In this document: positions 12,092 to 22,280 of the stretch, one piece after another
Position numbering within the stretch: the first letter of the stretch is position 1
Layout: each line of letters begins with the position of its first letter
Source of the DNA: Impatiens glandulifera
Taxonomy: Eukaryota; Streptophyta; Magnoliopsida; Ericales; Balsaminaceae
DNA length: 64,000 nt
Direction of reading: 5' to 3'
NCBI RefSeq assembly: GCF_907164915.1
Contig: NC_061869.1
Coordinates: forward strand, 15,353,125 to 15,417,124
Notes under the pieces: generated by a model
Seen by the model: the letters and a program-made list of their open reading frames with translations, nothing else
Databases searched by the model: none
Told to the model about the DNA's origin: nothing
Made by a program: the position numbers and the translations under genes

Positions 12092-12768
12092 TCAATTAAC
12101 AATTGCATCCTGAAATTTAAAAGCTCCATTCTTTGTAACAATATTACCTTTTTGAAGTGCATCAAATTTTGGCGGTATAATACAATAACACTCATTATGA
12201 AGGCACGTAGGTATGTGCGTAGGATGACGACATTGACATTCTTTTGAATTGATACATGCAAAGGTCTCTGAAAATAAAAGTCCTAAATATACCAAATGGT
12301 TCAGAATTAGAGACATAGTTATCGTCAATTAATTCAATTGTTAAAATAGAACTGTGAAATTCATAATTAGTTGTTTTTAATAAGGTCTGTTCGCGTTTCA
12401 GGTTATTTAAATAACTAAAGGGAGAAAATAATGATTATGGGTAGTGATTTTAAGAAAATGATGATATTTTTTGGGTAAAAAGACCTAAAAGGTATTCATA
12501 TATATGAATAAAATAAATAATAATAATTTAAAATAGAGGGTATTTTAGTATTTTGATTAATGAATTAATTGATTTGATGGATGAGAGAGAGTGATGTGAT
12601 AATTGATTTTATTAGATTATTTGAAAAACCTGAATAAGAACAAGTCCTAAGATTAATCATTTTCTTCTTTATGTGTAAACAATACAAATGTGAATTAATA
12701 GAGATGAAGATAGAATATTTACCTAAGAAAATTAGGAAGAAATTCATCTTAAGAGTCTTCTTCTCCAT
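12092..12768 (-). CDS. Defensin-like secreted cysteine-rich peptide, copy 1
   Basis: A two-exon gene. Exon 1 (12768-12723) begins MEKKTLKM followed by a hydrophobic signal core (FFLIFL). The donor CTTAG/GTAAAT gives a phase-1 intron; the acceptor TTTTCAG precedes exon 2 (12267-12092). The predicted product is 73 residues. The mature part has six cysteines spaced C-x5-C-x-C-x8-C-x4-C-x-C, then a conserved PPKFD and a C-terminal KFQDA tail. Signal exon, phase-1 intron and cysteine-rich exon are typical of plant DEFL/CRP genes (antimicrobial or signalling peptides; family knowledge). The intron contains a 264 bp MITE. The same cysteine spacing and splice phase in the 62.8 kb paralogue support a real gene. 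Function and expression are unknown. Confidence 0.8.
12384..12647. mobile_element. Tourist-like (PIF/Harbinger) MITE in the DEFL intron
   Basis: The termini GGTCTGTTCGCGTTTCAGG and, on the opposite strand, GGACTTGTTCTTATTCAGG form an imperfect inverted repeat of ~30 bp. The trinucleotide TAA flanks both sides (12381-12383 and 12648-12650), the target duplication of PIF/Harbinger MITEs. The paralogous intron at ~63.05 kb lacks the element and has a single TAA, an empty site. There is no coding capacity. Confidence 0.85.
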
Positions 12769-12830
12769 ATCTCTTATTTGTTTCAAATTAAGAGAAAGAA
12801 TTAGTACTTAAATTTATCTTCATAGCATGT

Positions 12831-12844
12831 CTATATGTATATTT
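12831..12844 (-). promoter_or_regulatory. Probable TATA region of DEFL copy 1
   Basis: Read on the minus strand, AAATATACATATAG lies ~65 bp upstream of the ATG. It is conserved as AATATATATATAG upstream of the 62.8 kb paralogue. Position and conservation are the only support. Confidence 0.4.
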
Positions 12845-13465
12845 GAAAATGGAAATTTATGATTGTAAAAATTAAAATAAAGGTTATTTCATATCTTCAC
12901 ATTTAAATTTTAGTCAATTTTATTTAATTGTTTGGTTGAAAAAGGTTATTTCATAACTCCATTGAATTTTTAGTCAATTTTATTAATTTATTTGGTTGGG
13001 AAAGGTCATTTCATATTTTTTTATTTATTTTTTAGTCAATTTTATTTATTTTTTAAGTTGGAATATTTGTCATCTTTATCTATTTACAATATAAAATACA
13101 TAAATTATATCACTTCATTAATTGATATATTCATTAAATATATATATATATTCTCTCTCCCCCTCAACTTCTATATATATAATATAATATTATCTCCGTC
13201 TATTTAAGTTAAATATAATTCTTTTTATTATATATAAATAAATAACACTTAAAAATATATTTATTATATATATTTTCTTTTTACTTTTTTTTCTATACAT
13301 AAATATATATATGCATAACTTTTAATATATATATATATATATAATATTTTTTATCCTCATATTCTGTTCTTTTATTTATAATAAAAATGTGTAAAATAAA
13401 TTATTTAAAATATATAAAAAAATAATTTATATATATTTATATTTTTTACTTATTTCTATCTATAC

Positions 13466-13468
<3 letters not shown>

Positions 13469-13498
<30 letters not shown>
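13469..13498. repeat. (AT)n microsatellite
   Basis: An uninterrupted AT dinucleotide run of about 15 units at the end of duplicated segment copy 1. Copy 2 has a comparable array. Confidence 0.95.
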
Positions 13499-13499
<1 letters not shown>

Positions 13500-13500
<1 letters not shown>

Positions 13501-14529
13501 TTTTTCTATATTTATAAAATATATAGGAGAAGGATTACAACTATTATTCTTGTAATTTTATTTTGACCAGAATTTATTTATGTAATACATTTATGAATAA
13601 CATATAATGTAATATTTTATGATCGATACAATTGTTATAGATAATGTGGTTAACATTAATATCTTATTAGTTTAGATAATCTATTTAAATGGTCATAGTC
13701 GTGATTGTGTGACTGTATTTTACTCGTAAAATGACATTTATATTGAAGGATAATCTTCTCATTTGTTGATTTGTTTCTCTTTGTACATGAAGGAAAATTA
13801 GAGGTGGGAATGATGTGTCAACAAATCATTGGTTGAATAAAGAAAAAAATGTAAGGATGAAAAAAATAAAAAAAATTTATTTTTTTAGCAAATCACATTG
13901 TGCCACAATTTTTTTTTTTCATAAATAAACTACTAGAGATGACGCATAAAAAAAAGAGAGCTTAACAAGTTGATTTTATATTATTTATTGTTTTTTATAA
14001 TGTGTATTTTCATTTTATTGTTTTGATTAAAGCTTGTGTATTGATTTTTTTTTTTTATGTTTCTCATCTTCAATTTCAATCATTTACTTCCTTAATTGCA
14101 TAAATAGTGAGTATTTAGAAAAATATTTTTAAGTATTGAAAAACTATTGATGGAAAGTAAATGGTGAATTATCGAGTTGGCTTCATCTACCAGTATCGCT
14201 AATCCGGTAAGAGTGCCACATTTATAGACAAATTCTCGTAAAAGGCTTAACATAAACTAAACAATTTCAAACTATTAAACATTGAGCTTTCAGAACAAAT
14301 ATTACTTGTATTCTCACCCTCCACAATTCAACCTGTACAAAAGACATACGATAACTAGATAAACCCTTAATTAATATGTTTTTTTGAAAAAACGGTTAAA
14401 ATAATTTCATTAAAATTCTAGAAATGGGATAGCCAAGAATCAAAGCTAGACAAATCTTCATTAGTTACACGATTTCAATTTCAATCATTTACTTATTTGT
14501 CTTCTTAATATGTTTTTTTATTGGCCTCC
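13500..14529. other. AT-rich intergenic DNA with a possible MITE remnant
   Basis: No gene seen. At about 13800-13865, GAGGTGGGAATGATGTGTCA followed by ATCATTGGTTG resembles the left half of the small inverted-repeat element at 28035-28162. A convincing right arm was not found. Confidence 0.4.
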
Positions 14530-14549
14530 ATTCACTAGTAGAAATTATG

Positions 14550-15078
14550 TCTTCTGTAACGACTCCTAGTAACGGCGCTCAAACGCCCTTACTAATATTT
14601 TTTATTAGTAACGGTTATATTAAACCGTTACTGTTATGTGAATATCACTAACAGCTACATAAACCGTTACAGATATTGCTTTAATTACCGTTATTTGTGA
14701 TTAATATCAGTAACGGCTTTAGTGTAAACCGTTACTACTAGGGCATCTGTAATGGTTTATGAATAACCGTTACAGATATCAAGTCGTCTTTTTAATTTCT
14801 TTGATAGTTTCTGTAACGGGTTTTGAATAACCGTTACAGAAACTGCTTTAATTACCGTTATTTATGGTGATATCAGTAACGGCTTTGGTAGAAAACCGTT
14901 ACTATTAGGGAACCTGTAACGGTTTTTGAATAACCGTTACAGATATCAAGCCGTCTTTTTAACTTCTTTGACAGTATCTGTAACGGTTATTCAAAAACCG
15001 TTACAAATATCGAGCCGGCTTTTTAACATTCTCTGCTAGCATCTGTAACGGTATATTCATAACCGTTACAGATGTTCA
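14550..15078. repeat. Left subterminal repeat array of CACTA C
   Basis: About 20 copies of the core GTAACGG or its complement CCGTTAC, usually extended to CTGTAACGGTTTT / AAAACCGTTACAG. They are arranged mostly as facing pairs that could form hairpins. In En/Spm the TNPA-type protein binds such subterminal motifs (family knowledge). Confidence 0.9.
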
Positions 15079-15480
15079 TTAATAACCCGCGCGTTCTTTC
15101 TTTTTTCCTTCTTCCTTTCTTTCTTTTCCTTTCTTTCTTTTCCTTTCTTCCGCGCGCGACTGTTTTCTCCTTCTTCTTCCGCCGATCATCCGCCGATCTT
15201 CTTCCACCGCCGATCTTCCGCCGATCAGGTAAGTTCTTCCACTCTTCTCTTCTTCTTCCACTCTTCTCTTCTTCTTCTCCTCTTCTCTGTTCCTGCCCTG
15301 TCCGCCGGCCGCCAACATAACTGTCCGACGATCAACCCTAGGTAAGTTCTTATTTTTTCCTTATTTCAATCTATTTCCTTATTTCGGATTCACAAATTTA
15401 TCTATTTCAATCTATTTGTATTTCGAATAGGTTAATCTTTACTATTTGAAGATTCCGACAAGGTGGAATTCCAGCCAGCA
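15072..15480 (+). other. Transposase leader region of CACTA C
   Basis: Pyrimidine-rich sequence (CTTTCTTT, CTTCTTCC runs) with CCGCCGATC repeated and two GTAAGTTCTT donor-like sites. Its position between the subterminal repeats and the transposase fits a spliced 5-prime untranslated leader. No protein is proposed. Confidence 0.45.
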
Positions 15481-15825
15481 ACGACGTCGTACCCCTGGTT
15501 CGTCTCATTTGAACTAATTTTAACCTTTCTTTCTACTACTCCCAAGATTTTGAATATGATCAGAGCTTGTTTATCATGAGACAGTAGTTTTATAATGTAC
15601 CTTTAAATCAGCCTGTAGAACATAAATAGGATGAATATGTAGTTTTTTCATGCCTCTGTTGTTTATCATTGAATATGTAGTTTTTTCATGCCTTTAGAAT
15701 GATGATGTGATGTCTTATACTTGGCTCTTTGCTTAATTTTACTGGCTGCCTTGACTAAGAATTGGGAAAAATAAATAGTTTAATTAATTAATGGAATCAT
15801 ATGTGATCATCCATCATGAATCCAC

Positions 15826-15990
15826 TATAAATTGAGCCGTCTGTTTTAAAGGATTGAATCACAAATTAAATAAATACTTCTTTCTCTTCCCCAATGGCTA
15901 ACACACATTTTAGCACTAAATCATCAACTTCCATGTCCTCTCTAATGTTTATCTATGTTCTTCTTTTAGCTGCCTTAGTTCACATAACAG
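15826..15990 (+). pseudogene. Captured promoter and signal-peptide exon of a secreted-protein gene
   Basis: TATAAAT at 15826-15832 lies 68 bp upstream of an ATG at 15894 in a CCCCAATGGC context. The frame runs 97 bp: MANTHFSTKSSTSMSS followed by a hydrophobic core (LMFIYVLLLAALVH), a textbook signal peptide. It ends at a donor, CAG/GTCCTC, giving a phase-1 intron as in the DEFL genes of this window. No downstream exon was recognised before the transposase. It has nothing in common with CACTA proteins and lies inside the element, so it is best read as a captured 5-prime end of a host gene for a small secreted protein. The source family is unknown. Confidence 0.55.
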
Positions 15991-16059
15991 GTCCTCTAAC
16001 TCCATTCCTTCCACTTTATTTAAATATGTTTAAATGTTCATTTTTCTAGAAATACTGCT

Positions 16060-16678
16060 GCTAGTTGAGATTTGTTACAACTCTTTTTATTAAAAAAGAG
16101 GACTGTGTATTCTATTTATAGTTTGGCTGAATAGTTAATTTGAAATAGGACTGTGTGCATTATTTCTCAATACTCTTTTTCATTCTATTTTGCAGAAAAT
16201 TCAATTTTCACCGTTTGCCCTTGTATTTCCTATCGCTGCTTGAAGTTTGCCCTTTCAGATTCAGGTTAGTTCTTATTTACAATCAATGTTATTTGTATGT
16301 TAGATTGGTAATATTGAATGCTAAAGTTAGATTGTTATTTGTATGTTAGATTAGTAATATTGAATGCTAAGTAGATTATTGATGTTAGGTTAGTGGATAC
16401 TTTGTATGTTAGGTTAGATAATATTGAATTCTAAGTTAGATTATTTGTATGTTAGATTATTGCATTTTTTCATTATTAGATTAATTGTATGTTAGATTAT
16501 TGGATTGATAGATTAAGTTAGATTATTTGTATGTTAGATTATTGGATTGATAGATTAAGTTAGATTATTTGCATGTTAGATTATTGCATGTTTGAATTAT
16601 TAGATTAACAAATGATTTGTATATATGTTTGATTATTGATGTTAGGTTGTTGGATGATTAATATGTATGTTAGGTTAG
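16060..16678. other. Non-coding TTAGATTATTTGTATGT-rich region upstream of the transposase
   Basis: From about 16260 the DNA is built of irregular TTAGATTATTTGTATG and GATGTTAGGTTAG repeats, probably leader intron. No coding frame is supported. Confidence 0.5.
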
Positions 16679-19600
16679 ATGGAAATCCCAGACAAAACAT
16701 GGATGACTATACTTCGTACCGATCCTAAATATAGTGAGGGGTTCACAAATTCATAGAATTTGCTGAAAGGTCTACGGGTAGATTATCGATTGCATGTCCT
16801 TGTGTAAGGTGTGCAAATCGAGTATATGAGAATAAGAGTGTGGTTAGATCCCATCTTATTGTATACGGAATAAGACAAAATTATGGTTTTTGGTATTTTC
16901 ACGGTGAAAAGAGATCAATTGGACATCAACTTGTAAATGCTGTTACCGAGAATGTGGAGGAAGATGAATCAAATGATGAAATTGAAGACGAACCGATCAA
17001 TGAACCACCAACTAACGAGACTAATATCATGGAAGACGAACCTGTTGAAGTTTGTGAGGATCATCTAATGGAAGATATTTTTGCTGAGGATCATCTAATG
17101 GAAGATATTATTGCTGATTTGTACCCTAATGTCAACATTGATAATGAACGGCCGAGTGAAAATGAGCCACCCGTTGATGATGCTAATACGTTTTACAAAT
17201 TGTTGGACGATTCGAAACTACCTTTGTATGAAGGTTCTCGCATTTCCAAAGCCTCAACTCTTCTTAAACTTCTTCACATCAAGAATGTAGGTCAGTGGAC
17301 AAACACGTCATTTTCCATTAAAACCGAGGTTGCAAAGATTATACATGTGTTCCAAAACTGCTCCACACATGACTTGGCATAAAGATAACAATCCCGAAGA
17401 TGAAGTGTTGAGGCATCCTGCTATTTCAATGACATGGAAGACCTTTGATAACTTGTACCCAAATTTCTCAACAGAACCTCGAAATGTGCGACTTGGTTTG
17501 GCTAGTGATGGTTTTCAACCTTTTGCTAGCGGAAAAACATCGTACAACATTTGGCCAGTTATTCTAATCCCTTACAACGTCTCTCCTACCACATGTATGG
17601 ATAAAAACAATTTTCTTCTTTCAATGCTCATTCTAGGGCCAAAAAGTCTCGGTGATTGTATTGACGTATTTCTAGAGCCACTTATTGAAGAGTTAACGGA
17701 ATTGTGGAATACCGGTGTGAAGACATACGATACAAGCAGAAAACAATATTTTAATTTACGGGCAGCTCTTATGTGTACTATTAATGATTTTCCGGCTTAT
17801 GCAAATTTGTCTGGATGGAGTACAAAGGGTAAATTGGCATGTCCGTCTTGTAATCAGAACACCGCGTCTTTGAGGTTAACAAATTGCCAGAAGGAGTATT
17901 ACATGAATCATCGACGATTCCTCCCGTCTAATCATCGATGGCGCAAAGAGACCGATACGTTTGACGGACATACGGAGCATAGAGATCCTCCTATACTATT
18001 ATCGGGTTCCGAAATTCAATTGCAAGCGCGAGATCTAAAGGAAATTTGTTTGACAAAGTACCTGCCTAAGAAAACGAAAGTTATACATGAATCCCGAGGT
18101 GATAATTGGAACAAATTCAGTATATTCTTTCAATTGCCTTACTGGAAATCTTTGATGTTGAGACATAATTTGGATGTAATGCATATTGAGAAGAATATAT
18201 GTGATAGTTTGTTGGGAACTTTAATGAATTTCAAAGAAAAGACCAAGGATGGAATTAAAGCAAGGAAAGATTTGGTCATAATGAACATAAAACATTCCTT
18301 ACATCCGGTTGAAGTTGATGGTGTTCTTCGGTGTCCGCCGGCCCCCTATGCATTGTCCTCAGAACATAGGAAACGTTTATGTCAGTTTTTGAAAGATATT
18401 AAAATGCCCGACGGTTTTTGTTCAAATATTGGGGCGTGTGTAAACATGGAGGAGAAAAAAATATCAGGATTAAAGAGTCACGATTGCCACATTCTATTAC
18501 AATATCTCCTTCCACTAGCTACACGTGGCCTACTTCCCGATGATGTGTACGATGCCGTGGTGAATTTAGCAAGGTTCTTTCGGTTGCTTTGCCAAAAAAG
18601 TTTACAACGCGGGCAATTGGAAACATTACATGACGACATTGTCTTGACACTTTGCAAATTGGAGAAGATCTTTCCACCTTCTTTCTTCGATATTATGGTG
18701 CATTTGCCAGTTCATTTAGCTTTTGAAGCTTGTCTTGGAGGGCCCGTTCAGTATCGATGGATGTATCCAGTTGAACAATATATGAGCACACTCAAGAAAT
18801 ACCTTAGGAACAGGAACTTTCCAGAAGGTTCAATCAGCGAGAGTTACCTTTTGAATGAGAGTATGAGCATGTGTGCCCGATATTTGGACGATCAAGAGTC
18901 AAATGATGAATCCATAAATACAAGTACAACATTCTCCATTTTCATCACTATGGAAGACTTATCTAATGGCACATCCTACACATATGAACCGGGTGATCGT
19001 GAGCGTGCTCATTGGTACATTTTAAAAAATTGTCGCGAAGCTGAAGAATATTATAAGTAAGTCCATTAATGTCATTATGAGCTATGATTTAAGTAATAAT
19101 TTAATCTGTCATTTGCGCAGCGATTTCGTTCAATCATGCCCTCCTAATATTTCCAATGAGGCTCGGGATAAACAATACGTTAGATATTTCCAAGAAAGAG
19201 TAAGTAATCGTCTCAACAATTTTCTTTTTTAGTATATGACAATTAGTTTAACAATAATTTCTAATGAATATATAGGTGGAGCAACTAACCGATCAATCCG
19301 ATAGGACAACGAATCTTAAGATTTTAGGACGTGGGCCTACATTGTATGCAAAGAAATATAACTCGTGCAAAATAAATGGGTACAAGTTTAACACTGAAAA
19401 ACATGACGAGAGCTTGACTACCCAAAATAGCGGGGTTTTCGTTGTTGGTAATAATGGGACCGAGACTATTAACTACTATGGAGTGATCAATGAAATCATA
19501 GAAGTGATATTCTTTTGTGGAAGACGAGTGATTCTTTTCAAATGCAAATGGTTTGATGTTTATCACAAAGATCGGGGCATTAAAGTTGATAAGTATGGTT

Positions 19601-19755
19601 ATGTTAGTATAAATATCAACAGGATTCTACAGACTCAATTAAATGAACCATTCATAATGGCAAGCCAAGCACAACAAGTCTTTTACTCTACAGATATGGC
19701 ATCAAGGCTTAAATGGAAAATTGTGACACCAATAAATCCCCGTTATTCTAATTAA
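16679..19755 (+). pseudogene. CACTA TNPD-type transposase (tnp2 family), broken
   Basis: Domains in order: N-terminal transposase-associated domain (MEIPDKTWM, then CPCVRCANR, then HLIVYGIRQNYGFWYFHGE); acidic linker; VGQW segment; tnp2 core (RLGLASDGFQPF, DVFLEPLIEELTELW, DFPAYANLSGWSTKGKLACP, HNLDVMHIEKNICDSLLGTL); DUF4218-like part (MVHLPVHLAFEACLGGPVQY, MYPVEQYMSTLKKYLRN); and a DUF4216 C-terminus (INGYKF, YYGVINEIIEV, FKCKWFDVY, MASQAQQVFY). Introns are inferred at 19057-19120 and 19200-19275. Two lesions: one G is missing in the run at 16738-16741, giving a stop at 16754-16756. At ~17309-17316 sequence jumps from the VGQW segment directly to PLKPRLQRLYM in another frame, losing the cysteine-bearing stretch that family members carry there. 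The rest of the frame is clean, so inactivation is probably recent. Confidence 0.92.
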
Positions 19756-19829
19756 GGTTGAATTATTTTCTATGAAGGGTTACTTGTAAATTTGTCTTAT
19801 AAACATTACATTCAATATTTGCAGCTATC

Positions 19830-21546
19830 ATGGCACCTAAAAGAATGCAAGGTAAGAGTTTAAGCAGCGCGCTACACGACCTTGTACGAAGGACCGAGGA
19901 ACATTCTGAAGATCCCGTGCAATTGTATAACTCTGTCGGGGAAATTGATTTGGACCTTGATGATATTATGAATGTTGATAGTGTACCCAACACTATCCCC
20001 GGTGATGATGATGATGATGAGACACAGCCCCCGTCTGAGGAGCAAGATGGAGGTACTTGTGTTTTTGCTTAAGTTAGTTGTTGTGATCCTATATAATTTT
20101 TTGTTTAATTTTAGGATCTATTTCGAGAAGGAGACGGGGCAAGAACAAGAATAAAGCTGTTGGTAGATTGCAAGCGGGGCAAAAGATGACTCTTCAATTT
20201 AACCCTGTTGATGGTAAACCAATGTGCGAGAATAGGACAGCTTGGTCGAGGCATATTGGGAGTGTCATTCGAGACTCCAATGCACTACCTCATAGGACTT
20301 TGCGTTGGTCGGACCTGAGCTCCACACAGCTAGATCACATATGGATGGCTATCACGGTATATAACTTTTTATATTATTAAGTCCATTATGTATTCAACAC
20401 AATCTATAATCGTATTTTAATGTTAACTATTTAGGATCCTTTCGTGGCTGTGGGGGATGACATCAACAACTATCGAAGACAAAGTTTATTTCAAGCCAAC
20501 AAATTATGGGATAGATGGAGATGTCATTGGAACACCATGTACATTAAATCCCGTGAAGGTGACGAGCAAGCGATTAGGGCAAATCCCCCTCCCGAGATCG
20601 AAATTAGTGATTGGAATTATCTACTTGATCGTCGCTTTCTCACGCCGGAATTCAAGGTAAATTAATGTGTTTATAAATAGCTCTTACATTAATCATTCAT
20701 TAAACACAAATGTTTTCTTATTTGCAGAAAACAAGTGCCGTGAATGCGCAAAATAGGTCGCATGTTGTGTACAAGAATCATGCGGGCAGCATCTCATTTT
20801 CGCAAGTGGAGAAGCAAATGGTTCGTTTTATCATTGAATAACAAAGTTTATAATGTTATTACGTTTTTATTAATAATTAAATTTGTACAGGAGAAGACTA
20901 CCGGTACGTCGCCTAATTTTGCAGAATTATTTCTGCACACTCATACAAAGAAACCGACTCTGCAAGATCCAAATCCGGAGGTTCCCCCTATTATTCAAGA
21001 AAAAGTGGTAAGTCGTGTTTATTAGTTATATTTCTTTTATTTATTTTATGTATGTATGTAATCGAATGTAATTTGTGTTTGTAGACTGTCTTGCGAACTG
21101 CTATAGAAGAAGACTCGAATAGAAATGAATTGCAGTTGGCTGAGTGCGCATTCGGGTCTCAGGGACATGGGCGAGTTGTGGGTTTGGGCTCCGGTGTCAC
21201 ACCTAGATCTTTTAGACCTGATGCTCGTGGTGGTACTAGCACACAACGCGGTGACACGCAAAACGCACTTTTACTTGAGGAGATACAGAGGATGCGAGAG
21301 GAGCGTGAAGCTGAGAAGCTTCAGTCACGGAGAGAGCGCGAAGAAGCCTTACTCGAGCGTCAAATGGAGCGCGAAGAGTTATTGATGCAGCGTGAAGATG
21401 AACGTGAAGAAGCTCGAAGGGAGCGTGAGAGAATGCGGGATGAGATGCTTGAGATGAGATCGACAATGAACTTCTTATTATCCAGGATTCCCCGTGATCA
21501 ACTTCCACCTGCCCCTCCCACTCGAGATGATGCCCCTCCTACTTAG
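19830..21546 (+). CDS. TNPA-like CACTA accessory protein (plant Ptta/En/Spm family), intact
   Basis: Six exons join without a frame break: 19830-20052, 20115-20356, 20435-20656, 20728-20820, 20891-21007 and 21085-21546. All introns have GT-AG ends, and the product is about 452 residues. Features: acidic N-terminus with a DDDDDE run; a basic patch (SRRRRGKNKNK); a WSDLSSTQLDHIW segment; the SHVVYKNHAGSISF region; a GTSPNFAELFLHTHTKK motif; CAFGSQGHGRVVGLGSGVTP typical of PF03004-type proteins; then a long Arg/Glu coiled coil (about residues 365-425) and a Pro-rich end. En/Spm TNPA binds subterminal repeats and cooperates with TNPD (family knowledge). An acceptor just before the ATG suggests an intron in the leader. 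An intact frame beside a broken TNPD is notable. Confidence 0.88.
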
Positions 21547-21829
21547 AGATGATCCCCTTCCTCGTGATCGTCGCTTTCCCACTTCAATTCTGGTTAGTTG
21601 AAATGTAATTTGAAATACGTTAATTAATGGTTTTTGTGAATTTGTGATATGATTGTAGTTTTTGGATGGATTATAGTTTTTGGATGGATTGTAGTTTATG
21701 GATTGTTTTGAATTAATGATTGTATTTTTGGGTTTTTGGTTATCGATGATTGTAGTTTTTGGTTTTTGGTATTAATGATTGAGGTTTTAAATAGGTAAAA
21801 ATTTGTAAAAAAAAAAACTATTAGGGTTT

Positions 21830-22262
21830 AGTAACGGTTAAATAATTACAAAAACCGTTAATAAAAATCTAACTGTAACGGTTTAAGAAATAAAAAACCG
21901 TCACAGAAACAACACGAGCATCTGTAACGGTTTTCGAAAACCGTTACAGATAAAAACAGTCTTTTAGTAACGGCTTTTAGCCGGCTAAAACTGTTACTGT
22001 TGTTCCATTACTATCTGTAACGGTTTTATAAAACCGTTATAGATATTCGTGTTGTTTCTGTGACGGTTTTTACACGGCTAGAACCGTTACTGTTATTCAA
22101 TGACTATCAGTAACGGTTTTCGAACGCCGTTACTGATACCTGTGAAGTTTCTGTAACGTAATTTTTTGTAACGATTGGTAACGGTTTTATGTGCCGTTAC
22201 AAATAAGTTTCAGTAACGGCGTTCGATGCTTTCAGTAACGGTTTTAGCCCTTACTAATACCC
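21830..22262. repeat. Right subterminal repeat array of CACTA C
   Basis: About 20 copies of GTAACGG/CCGTTAC, in the same family as the left array but more diverged (for example CTGTGACGG and CCGTTATAG). It lies between the end of the TNPA-like gene and the right terminus. Confidence 0.9.
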
Positions 22263-22280
22263 TTTTTTCTACTAGTGATT

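Larger units (their letters stand above)
11310..13480. repeat. DEFL-bearing duplicated segment, copy 1
   Basis: Homologous in the same orientation to 61240-63800. Shared stretches include AGAGACAAATTCTTATAAT (left edge), the TTAAATCTTTATGA block, the DEFL exons and intron, the TTATTTCAT repeats upstream of the gene, and the AT microsatellite tail. Copy 1 differs by a MITE in the DEFL intron and by lacking an ~850 bp insertion present in copy 2. Confidence 0.8.
14533..22277 (+). mobile_element. CACTA transposon C, structurally complete
   Basis: It begins CACTAGTAGAAA and ends TTTCTACTAGTG (12 bp perfect inverted repeat), flanked by ATT at 14530-14532 and 22278-22280. About 20 GTAACGG/CCGTTAC subterminal repeats lie at each end. 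In order it carries a leader with splice-donor-like AG/GTAAGT sites near 15228 and 15342, a captured promoter and signal exon, a TNPD-type transposase with DUF4218 and DUF4216 parts, and a TNPA-like gene. The transposase has a frameshift and an internal deletion, so the copy is probably not autonomous. The clean ends and intact second gene suggest recent insertion or loss of activity. Confidence 0.95.

Noticed and set aside
12565..12786. A 73-codon frame starting upstream of the DEFL signal exon
   Set aside because: Its upstream start is not ATG, and it reads through the splice donor into the intron; only the 46 bp first exon is real.
15072..15320. Phe/Leu/Ser-rich frame (plus) and Arg/Glu-rich frame (minus)
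   Set aside because: Low-complexity translation of the CTTCTTCC-rich CACTA leader; splice-donor-like sites interrupt it.
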